From the NCBI GenBank assembly GCA_014239005.1, contig JABAAA010000018.1:1-13935 (forward strand): DNA of 13,935 nt, given 5' to 3'. Position 1 is the stretch's first letter. Each line of letters starts with the position of its first letter. Source of the stretch: Alphaproteobacteria bacterium. GTDB taxonomy: Bacteria > Pseudomonadota > Alphaproteobacteria > JABAAW01. The notes under the pieces are model-generated. The model was not told the origin of the DNA, searched no databases, and was given only the letters and a program-made list of their open reading frames with translations. This document shows, one piece after another, positions 8,018 through 13,935 of the stretch. The translations under genes were made by a program, and so were the position numbers.

Positions 8018-10990
8018 TTAGACTTCGACATTCAAGTGTCCGTCGTGACGCACGTGCAAGCGCTCGACAACGGATGCCAGCGATTCCTTGTCACGGGTGC
8101 CTTCTTCTTCTGCGTCGCCCGTCGTCGCAAGGGAGGGCTTGTTCTCTGCCGACGAGCCTTGCCCCTCGCCCTGCGTCTGATCGTTGCCTTGTCCTTTCAA
8201 CCCGAATTGCAAACCTTGGTCTTGCGTGCGAATCCCTGCTTCTTGCAAGGCTTGCTCCAACTGCTTCGCGTCGCGCTGCAACAGGTCGAGCGTCTCGCCG
8301 CGCTCTGCCAGCACGACGATTTGTAGACGTCCTGCGGCGTCGCCATCGAGTCGTATCTCGATACGTCCCAGCATCTCGGGGCGCAACTTGACGGTCAAGC
8401 TTTCGACCTTTCCTTCGACCGCGCGTTGGATGTTGACGAACACCTGTTCGCGCACGAACGAGCTTGCCGTCGTGAAGGTGGAGGAGGCAGCACCCGCACG
8501 CGCCGAAGAGGCGGCGTTGCTTTGCAGGCTTTGCGAAAAGCCGTTGTTGAGCGAAGCCTCGGCGTTCGAGCCTTGTGAAAACGATCCTTGCGCGTTGGAT
8601 CCTTGCGAAGAGGAAGCCAACCCTTGGGCAAGGCGCGCTTCGCCCGATGTCTGCGCCGCGCGATCGACGTTTCCTTGTTGATTGCCAGAACCATCTCCGC
8701 GCGCACCGCTCAGCCTTGCTGCCAGCGATTGCAACAGGGTTTGCGTGCCGCTGGTCTTGCTTTTCGTCAGGGGGTTTGTTCCCTCTTTACTTGCTTCTCT
8801 ACTTGCATCTCTATTTGCATCTCTGCGCTCGCGTGCTTCTTCTTGTCGTTCGGCTGCGCGCGCTGCAATCTTCGATGCCGCGTTCGATGCCAAGCCTACC
8901 TGAGCGGAATCGCTCCCGCTCGATGCGCTCGATGCGCCTGCTTCAGCGCTTGCGCCGTTTGCAGACGTGGCGGCGTTGCCGTAGTTCGTCGTTTGCGCGG
9001 CACTATTGGCAAGGCGCAAGCTGTCGAAGGCGTTCTGTCCGCTCAAACGCAAGCCCTCGGGACGATGCGCACGCACTTCTTGGGTCAAGCGCACCTCGAT
9101 GCCTTCGGGCAGGGCTGTCTTCGTTTGTTGGCTATCTTGGGAAGGAGGTTGCACTGCGCTCTGCCTTGTGCTGCTCAACGCCTGCGCCAAAACGTTGGAC
9201 TGGGCGGAGGATGGCGCGTTCGTCTGTCCGTTGGCTTGTGTTCCCGCTGCGGTCGTGGTCGTCCCTGCCTGTTGTGTGTTCGCTGTTCTGGCATTGGCAT
9301 GTTTTGCGTTGCGAGCCAGATCGCTTGTTGGGCTGTTGCTGTTCTCGTTTGCCGTTGTGCGTGCACCTGTTTCTTTCGCGCCGTCGCTTGAGGACGAGGA
9401 AAACCGAACAGAATCTTTGGCGGAAGTCTTGTCGCTCGTTATCGATTCGGAGGATTGTGGTGCGTTCGCGCGCGCGTCAGTGTGATGCGCTTGGTGGAGG
9501 GCTTGATGAAGCACCGCCGCCTCGCGAACGAGCGAGGCAGAAGATGCTACGTCGGTTGTGCTGGCGGCTAGCAGCGACGCGGGCGTTGCGGATGCTTTCG
9601 CAGCTTCCCCTGTTAGACGATCGATAGGCAGATTGGCTGCTTCCTGTTCTGCTTGTTCTCTGAGTGATGCTGCCTCCTGACTTGCGCTCGTGCGCGAGAC
9701 CAGGTTATCTGCCAGGGTATCAGCGGGCGAGGTATCGGCAATGGTATCGACAAGAGTAGAGGCAAGGGTGGAGTCAAGAGCGGCGGCGTGAGTTCCTGTC
9801 TGCTCCGTCTGTCCCCTGCTGTCGGCAAGGCTTTGCGCCTGCGTCGCGGCGGAGCGAGCGTCAGCACTCGCTACCTGTGTCGTTTGCGCGTGCGAATCTT
9901 GTAGCGCGAACACATCGATTCCTTCCGTCTCTGCCAGCCCCGCAAGCGCGTGAAGGGCTTTGTCGGTGACTTTGTCAGTAGCTTTGTCGGTAGATTTTCC
10001 TTCTGCGCTCAGAGTGGAGGACGTGTCTTCGCGTTCGTCTTGTACGTCGACGGGAGCGCGTTGGGTGGTGGCGATCCTGTCGGCTTGGGAGACGGCGGCT
10101 TGTGTTGCCAATGTTAGCTTGTCGTTAGTTTTGTCGTCAGTTTTGTCGTGAGTTTTGCCATCGTTTTCTTCTGCGTTGCGTGAACTTTCTACGCCCGAAC
10201 TTGAACCTTTTCCTTCCTCTGCTCGCGGCTCGTCTTGTCTGCCGTTCGCGGCGAGGGAGGCTTGCTCTTGCGCATCAGGGCGCGCGTTGGCGTTGGCTTG
10301 CGTTGCGATGTCGTCGTCGGCAACCCGATCTCGCTCGGCACGAGAAGAGGCGGTGTCTTCAAAGCGTGTTGTTGCTGAATTTTCTCGGCGTGCGTTTTCT
10401 TGGCGTGCTGTGGGTTCACGCGTCGTGTCGTGCGCTCTTGCGTCGAGGGCGTTGGAATCGGACGAACGCGACTGCCATGCCGCGTCGTTCTCTCTGATGT
10501 CGTTGTCTTGTTGGTTTGCAATTCGTTCGATTTGTTCGTTTCGGTATTGTTGTTGGCGCTCTTGCACTTGACGTTCTTGCGCTTGACGTTGTGCGTCGAG
10601 ACGTGCATCAGCGTTGGCTTGGGCGTTAGCTTGGGTGTTGGCGTTCAGCCGCGCTTGTTCTTCGCTCGCTTGTTGCGCGTTGTCTGCGCGATCTTGTGCT
10701 TGGCGAGCAGCGTGTTGTTGTTCCTGTTGCTGGTTGATACTGCGCGAGATGTCTTGTGCGTTGTCTTGTGGGCAGTTGGTGCAATCTTTGGTGTTTTCTG
10801 TTCTTTGTGCTGCGCGCGGACTTTGTTTGGCATGAAAATCGAGCGTGAAGCGGTCTGGGCGGAAGGAGGATTCGGCGAGGAGTTCGGAGAACACGACCGA
10901 GCCGCCTTCCGAGAAGAGTGCACGGGGAGGGGGCAAGGTTTGTTTGACGAGCGCGCTGTTCGCAGCGTGAGTGGTGACGGGTTTGTCCAT
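8018..10990 (-). CDS. fliK: Flagellar hook-length control protein FliK, very long
   Basis: A 990-residue protein, against about 400 in enterics. FliK is secreted through the flagellar export gate, measures hook length, and switches export from hook to filament subunits through its C-terminal domain. The Flg_hook domain is recognisable at about 840-935, with LRPEMLGRIEIRL (869-881) and the helix LLQRDAKQLEQALQEAGI. A further 55 or so residues, largely polar, follow. Residues 50-840 are disordered-looking, rich in Ala, Ser, Gln, Asp, Thr and Arg, and contain four-residue repeats such as T-D-K-x, T-x-D-K and R-D-A-x. A CxxC (C70, C73) is unusual for a secreted ruler. A GGAGA lies 12 bases before the ATG, a long spacing. 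It is the first gene of the sigma-54 hook operon. Confidence 0.92.
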   Translation of the reverse strand: MDKPVTTHAANSALVKQTLPPPRALFSEGGSVVFSELLAESSFRPDRFTLDFHAKQSPRAAQRTENTKDCTNCPQDNAQDISRSINQQQEQQHAARQAQDRADNAQQASEEQARLNANTQANAQANADARLDAQRQAQERQVQERQQQYRNEQIERIANQQDNDIRENDAAWQSRSSDSNALDARAHDTTREPTARQENARRENSATTRFEDTASSRAERDRVADDDIATQANANARPDAQEQASLAANGRQDEPRAEEGKGSSSGVESSRNAEENDGKTHDKTDDKTNDKLTLATQAAVSQADRIATTQRAPVDVQDEREDTSSTLSAEGKSTDKATDKVTDKALHALAGLAETEGIDVFALQDSHAQTTQVASADARSAATQAQSLADSRGQTEQTGTHAAALDSTLASTLVDTIADTSPADTLADNLVSRTSASQEAASLREQAEQEAANLPIDRLTGEAAKASATPASLLAASTTDVASSASLVREAAVLHQALHQAHHTDARANAPQSSESITSDKTSAKDSVRFSSSSSDGAKETGARTTANENSNSPTSDLARNAKHANARTANTQQAGTTTTAAGTQANGQTNAPSSAQSNVLAQALSSTRQSAVQPPSQDSQQTKTALPEGIEVRLTQEVRAHRPEGLRLSGQNAFDSLRLANSAAQTTNYGNAATSANGASAEAGASSASSGSDSAQVGLASNAASKIAARAAERQEEARERRDANRDASREASKEGTNPLTKSKTSGTQTLLQSLAARLSGARGDGSGNQQGNVDRAAQTSGEARLAQGLASSSQGSNAQGSFSQGSNAEASLNNGFSQSLQSNAASSARAGAASSTFTTASSFVREQVFVNIQRAVEGKVESLTVKLRPEMLGRIEIRLDGDAAGRLQIVVLAERGETLDLLQRDAKQLEQALQEAGIRTQDQGLQFGLKGQGNDQTQGEGQGSSAENKPSLATTGDAEEEGTRDKESLASVVERLHVRHDGHLNVEV
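8788..8823 (-). repeat. Three 12-bp in-frame tandem repeats in fliK
   Basis: Plus-strand units TACTTGCTTCTC, TACTTGCATCTC and TATTTGCATCTC lie head to tail. They encode near-identical four-residue units within a basic, Ala/Ser-rich segment of FliK (R-D-A-N, R-D-A-S, R-E-A-S). The 12-bp period keeps the reading frame. Confidence 0.85.
9958..9993 (-). repeat. Three 12-bp in-frame tandem repeats in fliK (TDK units)
   Basis: Plus-strand units CTTTGTCGGTGA, CTTTGTCAGTAG and CTTTGTCGGTAG lie head to tail. They encode S/A/V-T-D-K repeats in the disordered ruler region of FliK. Confidence 0.88.
10116..10163 (-). repeat. Four 12-bp in-frame tandem repeats in fliK (DK units)
   Basis: Four diverged 12-bp units, core GTTTTGTCGT(C/G)A, lie head to tail. 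They encode G-K-T-H-D-K-T-D-D-K-T-N-D-K in FliK. Nucleotide similarity with the 9958-9993 array (shared TTTGTC core) suggests a common origin. Confidence 0.85.
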
Positions 10991-11052
10991 GGGTGCTATT
11001 GGTCTCCGACGGGTTTTTTGTCTCCTGCCTTACGGGTGCTTTGTGAGGAAGT

Positions 11053-11069
11053 TGCAAATAGCGTGCCAA
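11053..11069 (-). promoter_or_regulatory. Sigma-54 (RpoN) promoter of the fliK-flgD-flgE operon
   Basis: The minus strand reads TTGGCACGCTATTTGCA, with the invariant GG of the -24 element, TGGCACG, four bases, then TTGCA of the -12 element. This is a near-perfect fit to the known consensus TGGCACG-N4-TTGCW. It lies in the 156-bp gap between dprA and fliK, pointing at fliK. It predicts a transcript start near 11042 and a leader of about 52 bases. Control by a flagellar enhancer-binding protein of the FlbD/FleQ type is inference; no enhancer site was identified. Confidence 0.93.
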
Positions 11070-11146
11070 GTCGGCGAGCGAGAACAAAAAACGGGCTCTG
11101 TTTTAACAAAAAGGCAAAGACGTTGTCCCCCAAATTTTAGTATCCC

Positions 11147-12286
11147 CTAGCGACAGCGCACCACACAATTTCCCGCCGCCCGTTCAACCCTCCCCGCCAG
11201 CTCCATTTCCAACAACGCGGCATGAACCCGCGCGGCATCTGCATCGACATGATGGATCAAATCGTCAATCGGCGTCGCCTCATAGCCCAACAAGGAAAAG
11301 ATTCCGTCCCGCAATCTGTCGATATCTCGATCGGAGAAATCACGCTGCGCCAAACTCTTTTCCGCCTCCAACGCCAAAGCACGCTGCCTGCGGTTGCGCG
11401 CCAAAAAGACATCTTTCAACGTCTTGCTCTTGTTCAAGACCGCCAACACATCGTCCGTTCCCTCCACCAAATACGCACCATCGCGCAACAACGCGTTGGG
11501 ACCCGCCGACCGCTCGTCTTGCGGCGAGCCGGGAACAGCGAACACATCCCTACCCTGCTCCAACGCATAACGAGCCGTGATCATTGCACCCGATTTCCTC
11601 GGTGCCTCGACGATCAAGGTTCCCGCCGTCAACCCTGCAATGATCCTGTTGCGCCGCGGAAAATGTCTGGCAGTAGGAACAAACCCCAAGCCCATCTCGG
11701 ATACGATCGCTCCCACCTGAATCAGCTTTCGATACAACTCACGATTCTCGTACGGATAAATATGGTCGACTCCGCCCGCCAACACCGCGACCGATCCACT
11801 CTTCAATGCCGCGCTGTTCGCCGCCGTGTCGATGCCGCGCGCCATCCCTGATACGACCACATAGCCCGCCTCGCCGCACGACGATGCCAAACGCGCGGCA
11901 AAGCGCATGCCATTGGCAGAAGCGTTGCGCGTTCCCACGATAGAGATTCCCTCCTTGTGCAAAAGATGCGTATGCCCCAAGACCGTAATCAAAGGCGGAG
12001 CGTCGGCAAGAACGAAAAGATTGGCAGGATACTCCTCCTCTCCCCAAAAGATCACGCTGGCCTCCATCGCCTCCAAACGCGCGATCTCCTCGCGCGCTTG
12101 AGCCTCGGAGAACAGCCGTATCTTCGCCTTCAACCCTCCACGTCGTGCAAGCTGCGGCAAGGCGCGCAACGCCTCGCTCGCTGTTTCGAAACGCGCCAGC
12201 AGGTGCCGAAAGGTCATAGGACCGACATACGCACTGCGCGCAAGCCGCAAACGATCGCGTCGTTCCCGCTCGTCGAAAAACGTCAT
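11147..12286 (-). CDS. dprA: DNA-processing protein DprA (Smf)
   Basis: A 379-residue cytoplasmic protein that binds incoming single-stranded DNA and loads RecA during natural transformation. The central Rossmann-like DNA-binding fold (about 75-280) shows SIVGTR (105-110), SGMARGID (136-143), HFPRRNRIIAGL (198-209), KSGAMITAR (221-229) and GPNALLRDGA (252-261), all expected for the family. The N-terminal part is a SAM-like helical region and the C-terminus (about 310-379) a winged-helix module. Length is normal. Its ATG overlaps the TGA of the upstream kinase (ATGA, 12286-12283), so it is probably translated by coupling. The stop is TAG. Presence of dprA alone does not prove natural competence, since it is widespread. 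Confidence 0.96.
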   Translation of the reverse strand: MTFFDERERRDRLRLARSAYVGPMTFRHLLARFETASEALRALPQLARRGGLKAKIRLFSEAQAREEIARLEAMEASVIFWGEEEYPANLFVLADAPPLITVLGHTHLLHKEGISIVGTRNASANGMRFAARLASSCGEAGYVVVSGMARGIDTAANSAALKSGSVAVLAGGVDHIYPYENRELYRKLIQVGAIVSEMGLGFVPTARHFPRRNRIIAGLTAGTLIVEAPRKSGAMITARYALEQGRDVFAVPGSPQDERSAGPNALLRDGAYLVEGTDDVLAVLNKSKTLKDVFLARNRRQRALALEAEKSLAQRDFSDRDIDRLRDGIFSLLGYEATPIDDLIHHVDADAARVHAALLEMELAGRVERAAGNCVVRCR

Positions 12287-13410
12287 GACAGCGCGGGAGT
12301 CTTCGCGACCTGATCGAGAAAGGGCTGCAGCGTCGCCGTCAACCTAGGACCCACCTCTCCTGTCACTGCGCCGCCCAAGATGTTCGCCAACCTTCCTGCC
12401 TTCTCTTGCGTCCAGCCTTGCGACAAGCCGAACAGCATGCCTGCAGCAAACGCATCGCCCGCACCTGTCGTATCCACACAATGTGATGGAGGCGAGGGTT
12501 CACAGACGTTCATCCCCCCCTTGCCGTCGAACAACAACGCACCCTCCGCCCCCAACGTCAAACAGACGCGACAGCCCAACGCCGCGCATCGCTCTGCCAA
12601 GGTGTCGCGCAAAGACAAAGACGAAGACGAAGACAACGACGAAGACGGGGCAGAACCCGCAGGAAGCGAAAACAAGGTTTTGCCCTCCTCTTCGTTGACA
12701 AAAAGCAAGTCCACCTCCGAGCGAACGAAGCGAAGCAAAAAATCGCGGTTGGCAGCAACGCACGAGGGATCGGAAAGCGAAAGCGCCAAAAGGCTAGACG
12801 ATGGCGAACTCGACGACGACAAGCTCGATGCCTTTCGGCTAGATGCCGCAGCCGCAAACACCTGCCGCCCCTGCTCGCCGCCCAACAAGTAGCCCTCCAA
12901 GTACAGATAGCGCGCCTCACGCAGCAAGGAGGGCTGCAAGCGCGCCGCGTCGATGTTCGACGACGCGCCCAAGTACGTGGCAAAAGTGCGTTGCGCGTCC
13001 TCGGTGACCAACACAAGACATTGTCCTGTCGCCTCGACCTTTGCCGATTGCTGTTTCGGCTGCTGTTTCGGTGTCTCCAACATGCAGGCGATTCCGCTCT
13101 GCTCCATCGAGGCGCGAAAGTCCTCGCCCTCGTCGTCGCTGCCGACCCTTCCTACGAAGGCACAACTCCCCGCCCCCAGCCTGCCTAACAGCGCGAGCGT
13201 GTTGCTGCAAGAACCCCCTGCAGACACGCTCGACATCTTGGCTCCAAGCTCGTTAAGCGCTGTGCGCAAACCTTCCAGGCGCACGCGGTCGCACAATGTC
13301 ATTTGTCCCTTCGCCAAACCCTGTTCGGTCAACAACGCCTCGCCGACAGAAAAACTGACATCGACCAGCGCATGCCCTATTCCCAACACATCGTACTTCA
13401 CTTGTGTCAT
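12283..13410 (-). CDS. PfkB-family kinase, adenosine-kinase-like
   Basis: A 375-residue kinase from ATG at 13410. The ribokinase/PfkB fold is shown by YDVLGIGHALVDV (6-18), the substrate Gly-Gly in GGSCSNTLALLGRLG (65-79), the NEEE motif (239-242) and the anion-hole/catalytic DTTGAGDAFAAG (313-324, base Asp319). The overall pattern, including YLEGYLLG and TLSD-like LSLSDPSC, resembles the alphaproteobacterial adenosine kinase group, so phosphorylation of a nucleoside is likely; another sugar is possible. Two Ser-rich insertions (190-206 and 253-267) interrupt the fold at probable surface loops, and a Gln/Lys-rich patch lies at 114-124. The start is chosen by family alignment: an in-frame ATG at 13437 would add nine residues, and the frame is open to 13665. 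The start region is a 13-nt tandem repeat. It is coupled to dprA by an ATGA overlap. Confidence 0.88.
   Translation of the reverse strand: MTQVKYDVLGIGHALVDVSFSVGEALLTEQGLAKGQMTLCDRVRLEGLRTALNELGAKMSSVSAGGSCSNTLALLGRLGAGSCAFVGRVGSDDEGEDFRASMEQSGIACMLETPKQQPKQQSAKVEATGQCLVLVTEDAQRTFATYLGASSNIDAARLQPSLLREARYLYLEGYLLGGEQGRQVFAAAASSRKASSLSSSSSPSSSLLALSLSDPSCVAANRDFLLRFVRSEVDLLFVNEEEGKTLFSLPAGSAPSSSLSSSSSLSLRDTLAERCAALGCRVCLTLGAEGALLFDGKGGMNVCEPSPPSHCVDTTGAGDAFAAGMLFGLSQGWTQEKAGRLANILGGAVTGEVGPRLTATLQPFLDQVAKTPALS
12610..12654 (-). repeat. TCG/TCT-rich low-complexity run in kinase gene
   Basis: A degenerate run of GAC/GAA-type triplets on the plus strand encodes a Ser-rich insertion (residues 253-267) of the PfkB kinase. 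A similar but less regular Ser-coding run lies at 12793-12843. Triplet periodicity means copy-number changes keep the frame. Confidence 0.7.
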
Positions 13411-13463
13411 GCCTCTTGTGTCATGCTTTTGCGTCATGCTCTTGTGCCATGCTTTTGTGTCAG
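13401..13463 (-). repeat. 13-nt tandem repeat spanning the kinase start codon
   Basis: On the minus strand the units are CTGACACAAAAGC, ATGGCACAAGAGC, ATGACGCAAAAGC, ATGACACAAGAGGC and then ATGACACAAG, where the kinase begins. Units are 13 nt except one of 14. Each unit start gives ATG (13450, 13437, 13424, 13410; CTG at 13463). The frames from 13450 and 13424 are 9 and 5 codons long. Each ends in a TGA that overlaps the ATG at 13424 and 13410, respectively. The ATG at 13437 is in frame with the kinase. A GGGGAG lies just upstream at 13472-13467. Confidence 0.88.
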
Positions 13464-13485
13464 CTTCTCCCCTTCGAGCGATCAT

Positions 13486-13500
13486 TGTCAAGTCTTGACA
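13486..13500. promoter_or_regulatory. Perfect 7-1-7 palindrome, operator-like
   Basis: TGTCAAGTCTTGACA is a perfect inverted repeat of 7-base arms around one base, in the divergent region between the kinase and the TPR_21 gene. It contains TTGACA, the -35 consensus, on both strands. No good -10 hexamer is seen at the right distance on either strand, so a regulator site is as likely as a promoter element. Confidence 0.45.
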
Positions 13501-13526
13501 CGCACGCCAAGCCAGCGCAACATCAA

Positions 13527-13561
13527 CAAGATGCTTTTTTAACGCAAGATGCTTTTTAACG
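13527..13561. repeat. Adjacent 18/17-bp direct repeat in intergenic region
   Basis: CAAGATGCTTTTTTAACG (13527-13544) is followed immediately by CAAGATGCTTTTTAACG (13545-13561), identical apart from one T in the T-run. It lies about 105 bases upstream of the TPR_21 start and 117 upstream of the kinase start. A tandem regulator site or a recent slippage duplication are both possible. Confidence 0.88.
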
Positions 13562-13666
13562 AAGGACATCTTAACACAGATCGTCCGCCCAAAGCACGAC
13601 TCAATAGACCGATACGAGGCGCCTAAGTTTTTCCATGGATTTGGTTTTGCCAACAAGGATCGCACG

Positions 13667-13935
13667 ATGAGCGAAATCTTCCGCGAGGTCGACGAAGCGC
13701 TAACCTACGACCGCTTGCGTACGCTGTGGCGTCGCCACCGCGTCAAGATCGCAGCCGCCCTCTTGCTCGCGCTCGCAAGCCTCGCCGCCTGGCAGGCGTG
13801 GCAGTATCGCGAACGACAGAAGCAACTCCGTTCCGCCGAAACCTTCTACGAACTCGCACGCAAACAGGCAACAGCACAAGACGCGACACAGGAGCTCTCG
13901 CCACAAGAGCAGAAAAACTTGCGAGGAGGCTACCG
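13667..13935 (+). CDS. TPR_21/DUF2659-type membrane protein (partial)
   Basis: The first 89 codons of a gene cut by the window edge. AAGGA lies seven bases before the ATG. The start MSEIFREVDEALTYDRLRTLW followed by a basic stretch and one transmembrane helix (about residues 28-45, AAALLLALASLAAWQAWQY) is the hallmark of the alphaproteobacterial YfgM-like TPR_21 protein. In this family the C-terminal TPR part lies in the periplasm. In E. coli YfgM associates with the Sec translocon and periplasmic chaperones. In many Proteobacteria the gene is followed by bamB and der; that continuation is expected here but lies outside the window. It diverges from the kinase-dprA pair. Confidence 0.85.
   Translation, partial: MSEIFREVDEALTYDRLRTLWRRHRVKIAAALLLALASLAAWQAWQYRERQKQLRSAETFYELARKQATAQDATQELSPQEQKNLRGGY

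Noticed and set aside
8575..9627. Plus-strand open frames opposite fliK (350 and 267 codons), also 10400-11140
   Set aside because: The low-complexity, repeat-rich fliK sequence avoids stops on the other strand. The products are Cys/Arg/Leu-rich nonsense, and the fliK frame has a real domain and promoter.
9958..10163. Regulatory iterons or an origin in the 12-bp repeats
   Set aside because: They are in frame within fliK, keep a 4-residue period and encode biased but continuous protein, so a coding explanation suffices.
11088..11104. Possible terminator after dprA (AAAAC stem with GTTTT)
   Set aside because: The stem is only five mostly A-T pairs with a 7-base loop, too weak to call.
13401..13561. 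CRISPR-like array
   Set aside because: The repeats are 13 and 18 nt, abut directly without spacers, and no cas gene is present.
13411..13665. N-terminal extension of the kinase to 13665
   Set aside because: The extra 85 codons are translated from the tandem repeats and palindrome, show no domain, and PfkB homology begins a few residues after 13410.

Overview
The window reads as a chromosomal segment of a flagellated alphaproteobacterium, estimated by eye at about 57% GC. Four things point there. The right-edge gene has the N-terminus of the alphaproteobacterial TPR_21/DUF2659-type membrane protein. The PfkB kinase has the adenosine-kinase-like layout common in Alphaproteobacteria. The hook genes are run from a near-consensus sigma-54 promoter, as in Caulobacter and Rhodospirillales. 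The TPR and ABC-exporter pair also fits. No tRNA, rRNA, transposase, CRISPR or phage gene is visible.

Layout from left to right. (1) Bases 1-94 are not ordinary sequence: they are a mosaic of one direct and one inverted near-copy of pieces of the adjacent gene, which removes that gene's true 3' end. (2) On the minus strand, an ABC exporter (1684-3534) overlaps a secreted TPR protein (51-1691) by 8 nt. (3) Divergent from these, lpd (3733-5151, plus strand) encodes dihydrolipoamide dehydrogenase with a full Shine-Dalgarno. (4) A minus-strand intrinsic terminator (5173-5214) closes the convergent hook operon fliK-flgD-flgE (10990 down to 5284). A sigma-54 site at 11053-11069 drives that operon. 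(5) A PfkB-family kinase and dprA (13410 down to 11147) are joined by an ATGA overlap. (6) A 256-bp divergent intergenic region carries three kinds of repeat. (7) On the plus strand, the truncated start of a TPR_21-type membrane protein runs off the right edge.

How the genes work together. FlgD (hook cap), FlgE (hook subunit) and FliK (hook-length ruler and export switch) form one sigma-54-controlled hook-assembly unit. FliK is unusually long (990 aa) and contains in-frame 12-bp tandem repeats. FlgD is long (358 aa) and appears to have a duplicated beta-rich half. Lpd is central-metabolism E3. The kinase-dprA pair places a probable nucleoside kinase and a DNA-uptake/recombination protein under translational coupling.

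The most unusual signals are the shuffled left end, the relay of 13-nt repeats at the kinase start (each ATG-started mini-ORF ends on the next ATG), and the long, repeat-rich FliK. No wholly new multi-gene system is evident. The left-end mosaic may well be an assembly or amplification artefact.
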